From Mycolicibacterium hippocampi (lineage in GTDB: Bacteria > Actinomycetota > Actinomycetes > Mycobacteriales > Mycobacteriaceae), in NCBI RefSeq assembly GCF_010723735.1, contig NZ_BLLB01000002.1:1364001-1428000 (forward strand): a stretch of 64,000 bases of DNA. The letters are read 5' to 3'. Shown here in pieces: positions 57,307-64,000 of this stretch (the stretch's first letter is position 1; every line of letters starts with the position of its first letter). Below the pieces are notes generated by a model. The model searched no databases, had not been told where the DNA came from, and saw only the letters and a program-made list of their open reading frames with translations. The position numbers and the translations under genes are program-made.

Positions 57307-58548
57307 CTACACACCATGACGCAGCCTGCCGCCAGCCAAGTAGGCGACCATGCCGATCAGCACCACCACCGTCCCCGCCAGCACCGCGGTCACCGGCAGC
57401 GTGACCGCCAGCATCAGACAGCCGGCCAGGCCGAGCGCGGGCAGCACCCGACCCTGCCCCAGCGTGAAGGCAGACGCGTTGGCGATCGCGTAGTAGAGCA
57501 GCACCCCGAACGACGAGAAGCCGATGGCGGTGCGGACGTCGACCACCGCCGCGAGCAGCGCGACGGCGACCCCGACGGCCAGCTCCGCGCGATGCGGTGT
57601 GCGGTGGCGAGGGTGCACGGCTGCCAGTGCATGCGGCAGGTGATGATCACGGGCCATCGCCAGCGTCGTCCGAGATACGCCGAGCAGCAGTGCCAGCAGA
57701 GCGCCGAGCGCACCGACAGCGGCGCCGACGGTGACGACCGGCACCAGCGCCGGGAATCCCGCCGCCCGCACGGCGTCGGCCAGCGGCGCGCTCGCCGAGG
57801 CGAGACCGGCGCTGCCCAGTTCGGCGAGCACCGCGGCGGCGACCAGCACGTAGACCAGCAGGGCGATCCCCAACGCGAGCGGGATGGCACGGGGGATGGT
57901 TCTGGCGGGATCACGCACCTCCTCGCCGAGGGTGGCGATGCGGGCGTAGCCCGCGAACGCGAAGAACAGCAGTCCCGCCGCCTGGAGCACGCCGTAGCCG
58001 GTGACGTCGGGTCCGACGGCCAGCCTGGCAGGGTCTGCGCCGCCGAAACCGAGGACGACGACCACCACCGTGGCCAGCACCGCCAGCACGACAGCCACGA
58101 TGACCCGGGTGAGCAGGGCGGAACGCTGGATGCCGGCGTACCCGAACGCCGTCAGCGCGACCACCGAGGCGACCGCCACCGCGGGTGCGTACGCCGGCCA
58201 CACGTAGTACCCCACGGTCAACGCCATCGCCGCACAGGACGCGGTCTTGCCCACCACGAAGCTCCACCCCGCGGTGTGACCCCAGAACGGGCCGAGACGC
58301 TCGCGGCCGTAGACGTAGGTGCCCCCGGACTCCGGGTAGCGCGCCGCCAGCCGGGCCGAGGACATCGCGTTGCAGAACGCCACCACCGCGGCGATCGCCA
58401 GCCCGACCAGCAGGCCGGTCCCTGCCGAGGCGGCGGCTGGTGCGAGCGCGACGAAGATCCCCGCTCCGATCATCGACCCGAGGCCGAGGATCACGGTGTC
58501 GAACGTCCCGAGTCGCCGCTGCAGTTGCGGCCCGTGCGACGAGGTCAC
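57307..58548 (-). CDS. APC superfamily amino acid permease
   Basis: This 413-residue protein has about 12 helices, starting with TVILGLGSMIGAGIFVALAP, where GSMIGAGIF is the helix-1 substrate motif of amino-acid/polyamine antiporters, and FAFAGYARIATLGEEVRDPARTIPRAI in the middle. The substrate is unknown. It is divergent from a two-domain TetR regulator 76 bases away and precedes the NCS2 permease gene. Confidence 0.92.
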   Translation of the reverse strand: MTSSHGPQLQRRLGTFDTVILGLGSMIGAGIFVALAPAAASAGTGLLVGLAIAAVVAFCNAMSSARLAARYPESGGTYVYGRERLGPFWGHTAGWSFVVGKTASCAAMALTVGYYVWPAYAPAVAVASVVALTAFGYAGIQRSALLTRVIVAVVLAVLATVVVVVLGFGGADPARLAVGPDVTGYGVLQAAGLLFFAFAGYARIATLGEEVRDPARTIPRAIPLALGIALLVYVLVAAAVLAELGSAGLASASAPLADAVRAAGFPALVPVVTVGAAVGALGALLALLLGVSRTTLAMARDHHLPHALAAVHPRHRTPHRAELAVGVAVALLAAVVDVRTAIGFSSFGVLLYYAIANASAFTLGQGRVLPALGLAGCLMLAVTLPVTAVLAGTVVVLIGMVAYLAGGRLRHGV

Positions 58549-58624
58549 CGGGCAAGGTTAGTCGCCCTCCCCTAAGTGAACGGCGATTCCCGGGCGGGCC
58601 GCGGACTCCGATATCGTGAGCGCC

Positions 58625-59857
58625 ATGGCGCGCACCGCCGGTGATCACGGCATCCGACGTCGGCCGAAGGATCGTAAGGCGCAGATCGCGCGCGCGTCGG
58701 CCGAGGCGTTCAGCGAACTGGGTTATCACGGCGTCAGCATGGAGACAATCGCCTCACGGGTCGGGATCTCGGCCGCGGCGCTGTATCGCCACTACTCGAG
58801 CAAGTACGAGCTCTTTCGCGGTGCGGTGCTGAACCTGGGTCAGCAACTGGTGGACGGCACCGCGGAGATCGACGTCGACGGCGCGCCACCGCAGCAGGTG
58901 CTCGACGGTCTGGTGTCGGCGCTGATCGAGACGGCGATGGCGAACCGGGCTGCCGGGGGTCTGTATCGGTGGGAGGCCCGCTACCTGCACGACGACGACC
59001 AGGCCCTGCTGCTCGACCAGCTCCGCACGGTGCATCACCGGATCCACCGACCGCTGGCGGCGCTTCGTCCAGAGCTGACGCCCCGCCAGCTCTCGACACT
59101 GTCGACGGCGGTGCTCTCGGTGATCGGCAGCATCGTCGACCACCGGGCCAAGCTGCCGGCGGCCCAGGTGCAGGTTCTGCTGACACAGCTCGTCGGGAAG
59201 CTGCTCGCCACAGACCTTCCCGACGCAGGGGCACAGCACGAACCCCATCCGTCGTTGAGCCGCGGCACGTCTTCACCGGCCAAATACGAAGCGCTGCTGA
59301 CCGAGTCGATGAGGCTGTTCAACCTCAGAGGCTATCGCGACACCAGCATGGACGACATAGCCTCAGCGGTGGGCATCCCGACTTCCGGCATCTACAAGTA
59401 CTTTTCGGGCAAGAGCGACATCCTCGCCGCCGCCTTCCGTCGCGCCTCGGACCGGTTGTCCGCTGAGCTGGCGGAGATCGTGGCCACCGTCGGCGACCCC
59501 GAGGAAGCGCTCGCGACGGTGATCGATGCGTACGTGACGCGGTCGTTCAGCCAACCCGAACTCGAAACTGTCTACTACAGCGAGCGGCTCAACTTGACGG
59601 CAGCCGACCAGCGGATCCTGCGGGATCTTCAGCGGTCGACAGTGCAGACATGGGTCGAGCTGGTGGTCGCCGTGCGGCCGGAATGGACTGCGGGCCAGGC
59701 GCGTTTCGCGGTGCACGCCGCCATGTCGCTGGTGATCGACCTCGGCCGGCTGGTGCGCTACTCGAACTCGACCGAAGTCAGGACGACGGTGCAACGGCTG
59801 GTGGACATGACGCTGCTGGGCCGTTACCGGTTGCGAACGACGTTGCCTGCCATGTAG
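58625..59857 (+). CDS. Double TetR-domain transcriptional regulator
   Basis: This 410-residue protein carries two complete TetR modules in one chain. The first DNA-binding domain is near residues 15-65 (SAEAFSELGYHGVSMETIASRVGISAAALYRHYSSKYELF in pieces) and the second near 220-270 (SMRLFNLRGYRDTSMDDIASAVGIPTSGIYKYFSGKSDIL in pieces), each followed by a helical domain. A normal TetR is about 200 residues. One chain could thus act as an intramolecular dimer. ATG 58625 is used; GTG 58616 adds three residues. It is divergent from the APC/NCS2 permeases. Confidence 0.9.
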   Translation: MARTAGDHGIRRRPKDRKAQIARASAEAFSELGYHGVSMETIASRVGISAAALYRHYSSKYELFRGAVLNLGQQLVDGTAEIDVDGAPPQQVLDGLVSALIETAMANRAAGGLYRWEARYLHDDDQALLLDQLRTVHHRIHRPLAALRPELTPRQLSTLSTAVLSVIGSIVDHRAKLPAAQVQVLLTQLVGKLLATDLPDAGAQHEPHPSLSRGTSSPAKYEALLTESMRLFNLRGYRDTSMDDIASAVGIPTSGIYKYFSGKSDILAAAFRRASDRLSAELAEIVATVGDPEEALATVIDAYVTRSFSQPELETVYYSERLNLTAADQRILRDLQRSTVQTWVELVVAVRPEWTAGQARFAVHAAMSLVIDLGRLVRYSNSTEVRTTVQRLVDMTLLGRYRLRTTLPAM

Positions 59858-60090
59858 AGCAGGTAACCGATCATGGCGGCGACGGCGAACTTGCGGGTCT
59901 GTGGTGCCGCCAGACCCAGTCCGACAGCGGTCTCGATGCCACCGTCGATGTACACGTGCCGACGGGTGTCGGTGGGGAACGCCGACTCGGTGAGCCCCTC
60001 GAAGAGCTGCGGAGCGACGAAGTGCGCCAGTCCGGTGACAGCCAGCGCCAGCCCGCCAATGGTCGCCACACGCGAATTCTCTTTCGGCAC
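59824..60090 (-). CDS. Small membrane protein, DoxX-like
   Basis: This 88-residue protein has three hydrophobic segments (IGGLALAVTGLAHFVAP, GGIETAVGLGLAAP, VAAMIGYLLYMAGNVV) and resembles short DoxX-like membrane proteins. Its last 34 bases overlap the convergent tetR gene. It follows the monooxygenase gene by eight bases, so the two are probably cotranscribed. Function unknown. Confidence 0.7.
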   Translation of the reverse strand: MPKENSRVATIGGLALAVTGLAHFVAPQLFEGLTESAFPTDTRRHVYIDGGIETAVGLGLAAPQTRKFAVAAMIGYLLYMAGNVVRNR

Positions 60091-60098
60091 TGTTACTC

Positions 60099-61586
60099 CT
60101 AGTTGATCTGGTAGTCGGTCAGCGGGAATTCGCCGGCCTCTTTGATCGCCCTGCGGGTGGACATCGGCCGCAGCAGGCTGGGCTCACCGCTGGGGTTGAA
60201 GTAGTACGACCGTGCCGATGCGCAGTCGGCGTTGAGGAACATCGACTCGCCGAGCAGCTCGGTCATCCGATTCAGGTACCGGCTGTTGGCTTCCTCGGTC
60301 ACCTCGAACGTGCTGGCGCCGCGGTGCTGCATCTCTGCGAACAGCCGCTCCATGTGCCGCATCTGGTACTCCATCGTGTTGAAGAAGTTCAACCCGAGGA
60401 AGGCGTACGGACTGGCCAGCGACAGGTAGTTGGGGAACAGCGGCATCGAGATGCCCTGGTAGGCCTGGAATCTGGTGTCGCGCCACCACTTCCCGAGGTT
60501 ACGCCCGTTGCGTCCGATGACCTCGATGGCCGGGAAGTTGGCCTCCCACAGGTCGAAGCCGGTGGCCAGCACCAGGGTGTCGACAACGGTCTTGGTGCCG
60601 TCGTTGGCGACGATGCCGTCCGCTTCCATCCTGGCGATCCCGGTGTCCTGCAGGTGCACGTGGGGTTTGGTGAAGGTGCGGTAGTAGCTGTTGGAGAACG
60701 TGGGCCGCTTGCAGCCGAAGTCGTAATCCGGGGTGAGCTTGGCCCGGAGCTTCTTGTCGCGGATCGTCGCCCACCGCATCGTCTTGGAAAGGTCAGCGGC
60801 GGCGACGTTGAACCGCCCCCGTGTCCGCCAGTAGTGCACGACACCCACCGAGACCACCCATTCGTAGATGGAGTCGGTCACGGCCCGGATGATGCGCTGG
60901 GTCAGCGGCACCCGGGAGAAGAGTCGCTTGGCGCGCTCGGAGAAGTGCAGGTCGAACTTGGGCACCACGAAGATCGGGGTTCGCTGGTAGACCGTGAGGT
61001 CGGCGGCCTTCTTCGCCAACTCCGGGATGAGCTGCACGGCGGTGGCGCCGGTGCCGATGATCCCGATGCGATCCCCGGCCGGGTCGTAGGAGTCATCCCA
61101 CGCGGTGGTGTGGATGATGCGGCCGTCGAACTCCGTGATCCCCGGGATGTCGGGGACGTGCGGCTGCGACAGGAAGCCGGTGGCGGTGATCAGGTAGCGG
61201 GTGGACAGTGTCTGGCCGTCGGCCAGGGCCACCCGCCAGAGCGTGGCCTCCTCGTCCCACCGCGCGCCCTCGACGGTGGTCCTGAACCGCATGTGGCGGC
61301 GCACGTCGTACTTGTCGGCGACGTCGTCCGCGTACTGCTTGATCTCGTTTCCGGTTGCGAACAGCCGCGACCAGTTCGGATTCGGCTCGAAAAAGTACGA
61401 GTACGTGGTGGTGGGAACGTCGACGGCCAGGCCCGGGTAGTGGTTGACGTACCACGTCCCGCCCAGGTCGTCCTCGCGGTCCAGGATCACGAAGTTCTCG
61501 TAGCCCATCCGCTTCAGCTGAATCGCGGCACCGATGCCGGCAAAGCCGGCACCCACGATGACCGCGTCAAAGCGCTCCGAAGTCAT
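60099..61586 (-). CDS. Flavin-containing / Baeyer-Villiger-type monooxygenase
   Basis: This 495-residue enzyme has the FAD loop VGAGFAGIGAA (G12-G17), the NADP loop IGIIGTGATAVQLIPEL and between them FDGRIIHTTAWD, which fits the BVMO fingerprint FxGxxxHxxxW. It would oxidise ketones or sulfides with NADPH and O2, as EthA-like enzymes do in mycobacteria. The motif set is complete and the length is normal. The substrate is unknown. Confidence 0.93.
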   Translation of the reverse strand: MTSERFDAVIVGAGFAGIGAAIQLKRMGYENFVILDREDDLGGTWYVNHYPGLAVDVPTTTYSYFFEPNPNWSRLFATGNEIKQYADDVADKYDVRRHMRFRTTVEGARWDEEATLWRVALADGQTLSTRYLITATGFLSQPHVPDIPGITEFDGRIIHTTAWDDSYDPAGDRIGIIGTGATAVQLIPELAKKAADLTVYQRTPIFVVPKFDLHFSERAKRLFSRVPLTQRIIRAVTDSIYEWVVSVGVVHYWRTRGRFNVAAADLSKTMRWATIRDKKLRAKLTPDYDFGCKRPTFSNSYYRTFTKPHVHLQDTGIARMEADGIVANDGTKTVVDTLVLATGFDLWEANFPAIEVIGRNGRNLGKWWRDTRFQAYQGISMPLFPNYLSLASPYAFLGLNFFNTMEYQMRHMERLFAEMQHRGASTFEVTEEANSRYLNRMTELLGESMFLNADCASARSYYFNPSGEPSLLRPMSTRRAIKEAGEFPLTDYQIN

Positions 61587-61607
61587 GGATAAACGGTACC
61601 CGAGGTA

Positions 61608-62132
61608 TCAGCCCTTCAACGAACCGGTCCGCGGCGGGTCGAGGGTTGCAATGCAGGTCACAGCCCGATCGCCGTCCTCCCAGGTCTCGGCCGAAGGGTA
61701 GAGCACGTAGAGCTGCACTCCGTCGTCGGTCGTCGACGTGGGTGCGTACACGGCCAGCTCGGGGGCACATTTCTCGGCGTAGGTGTCGATGGCCTCCGTG
61801 CCGGGGAAGTCCCCGCCGGGCACCGTCAGCAGAGCAAACACCTCGCCGGCATGCGGCTGGTCGCAGCCGACGGTCTGGAGCCGGGTCACGTTGTCACCCT
61901 GGGGTATCTCGGCCAGGCACTCACCGACCTCCAGGTCGGTGGCCGTCACGTTGCCCTCACTGGTCACCACCATGAAGATCACGGCGCCGGTCCCGATGAT
62001 CATCACCAGCGCGAGCACGATGCCGCCCAGCACCCACCATTTCGTATTCTTCCGGCGCGGGGGTGGCGGAGGTGGATACCAGCCGGGCTGGCCGCCCTGA
62101 TAGGGCAGGGGCGGAGGGGGCGGCGCGGTCAC
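61608..62132 (-). CDS. Septum formation family membrane protein
   Basis: This 174-residue protein has a Pro-rich cytoplasmic start (TAPPPPPLPYQGG, WYPPPPPPRRK), a single helix (about 32-55) and an extracytoplasmic domain with DLEVGECLAEIP, VGCDQPHAGEVFALL and a later CAPELAVY and TCIATL. The Cys spacing and PHAGEVF match the septum-formation (PF13845) domain. GTG 62132 is chosen because the longer frame upstream overlaps the next gene and is Arg-rich. The precise role is unknown. Confidence 0.8.
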   Translation of the reverse strand: MTAPPPPPLPYQGGQPGWYPPPPPPRRKNTKWWVLGGIVLALVMIIGTGAVIFMVVTSEGNVTATDLEVGECLAEIPQGDNVTRLQTVGCDQPHAGEVFALLTVPGGDFPGTEAIDTYAEKCAPELAVYAPTSTTDDGVQLYVLYPSAETWEDGDRAVTCIATLDPPRTGSLKG

Positions 62133-62146
62133 CGTCTGACGATAGC

Positions 62147-62757
62147 TCAGCCGAGCAGGCCCAGTGCGGCATCGACGGCCAGAGCAGGCACATCGAGCTT
62201 CTTGGAACCGAGGTCGTGCCGGGCGCCGGTGATCTCGAGGATCCGGGTCTCGGCGGCGACCAGCGCGGCGGCCGGGCGTAGTTCGGTGATGCTGCCGAAC
62301 GGGTCCGCGGTGCCGTGGGTGAACACCGTCGGCACGGCGATCCGCGGCAGGTGCTCGGTACGCGCGCGTTCCGGCTTTCCGGGCGGATGCAGAGGGTACG
62401 AGAACAGGGTGAGCACGTCGAGGTCGAGGCCGTCGTCGGCGACGGCCATCGAGGTGAGGCGTCCGCCGTAGGAGTGCCCGCCGGCGATCACCGGTCCGTC
62501 CACGAAATCGCGCACCGCGGCCACCGCATCGAGGATTCCCGCGCGGTCGGCGGCCGACGAGCCCGACGGGGGACCTTTCGGGCGGCGCCGCCGGTAGGGC
62601 AGGTTGTAGCGCACCGCCAGCCAGCCTCGGCGTGCCCATTGCTCGCAGATCGCCTGCAGAAGAGGTGACTCCCTGCTACCCCCGGCGCCGTGTGTCAGGG
62701 CGACCGCGCCCACGGCAGTGCCGGCGGGCTCGTGCACGATGCCGGCGATCTGGTCCA

Positions 62758-62758
<1 letters not shown>
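62147..62758 (-). CDS. Alpha/beta hydrolase (dienelactone hydrolase-like, Rv0421c-like)
   Basis: This 203-residue protein has the nucleophile GGHSYGGRL, a THGTADPFG segment with the catalytic Asp and a GARHDLG segment with the His. The KxxAD-type family acts on small esters; the substrate is unknown. Its ATG overlaps the thiD stop (TGATG), so it is coupled to thiD, the same order as Rv0421c-thiD in M. tuberculosis. Confidence 0.88.

Positions 62759-64000
<1,242 letters not shown>

Overview
The window is a GC-rich, gene-dense actinobacterial chromosome segment. It reads as a rapidly growing Mycobacterium (Mycolicibacterium). The species cannot be named from sequence alone, but gene families and order match known M. 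tuberculosis H37Rv blocks. The matching blocks are Rv0360c/Rv0359/Rv0358/purA/Rv0356c at 1-5807, purT/rhodanese/metZ (Rv0389-Rv0391) at 12476-15812, a 13E12-type gene (compare Rv0393), and a long collinear block Rv0406c-fgd1-pta-ackA-pknG-glnH-Rv0412c-mutT3-thiE-thiO-thiS-thiG-lpqL-Rv0421c-thiD-thiC from 26153 to the right end. Accessory genes absent from M. tuberculosis at these positions are inserted between the blocks. I saw no tRNA, rRNA, CRISPR array, prophage or complete insertion sequence.

Region by region: 1-5807 is the purA neighbourhood, with an inserted cation-efflux gene (and an ArsR/SmtB-like operator) and a polysaccharide pyruvyl transferase. At 5827-7644 lie a diguanylate cyclase and a membrane protein. 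At 7589-11886 a compact minus-strand unit encodes an MMPL exporter, an alpha/beta hydrolase, a cytochrome P450 and its [3Fe-4S] ferredoxin, facing a divergent MarR regulator. At 12476-16217 are purT, a small membrane protein, a rhodanese, metZ and an unknown gene. At 16221-20213 are a hydrolase/TetR pair and three secreted proteins (L,D-transpeptidase, proline-rich repeat protein, CAP protein). At 20306-26099 are an SDR, DinB-like and DUF899 genes, an ArsR/SRPBCC pair, a 13E12/HNH gene with an internal DTLN repeat, and a GNAT enzyme.

From 26153 the central-metabolism block starts: F420-dependent glucose-6-phosphate dehydrogenase, phosphate acetyltransferase and acetate kinase. A STAS protein and an SDR/reductase/TetR unit interrupt it, followed by the GlnX-GlnH-PknG amino-acid-sensing unit and mutT3. 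A TPP riboswitch at 41511-41600 heads thiO-thiS-thiG. That operon appears to continue without a gap, through 4-base stop/start overlaps, into an SGNH hydrolase and a two-gene ABC exporter. thiE is divergent, and thiD and thiC lie in an overlapping minus-strand unit at the right end.

Between the two thi loci are a FAD-dependent desaturase-like enzyme with a small coupled partner, a large LuxR (LAL) regulator, a DUF5995 operon, tandem M28 lipoprotein peptidases, two permeases (NCS2 and APC), a regulator with two TetR DNA-binding domains, and a Baeyer-Villiger-type monooxygenase. The most unusual points are the possible extension of the TPP-controlled operon into an exporter, the P450/exporter cluster, two tandem-repeat tracts (24296-24379 and 26093-26170), and several palindromes placed like autoregulatory operators.
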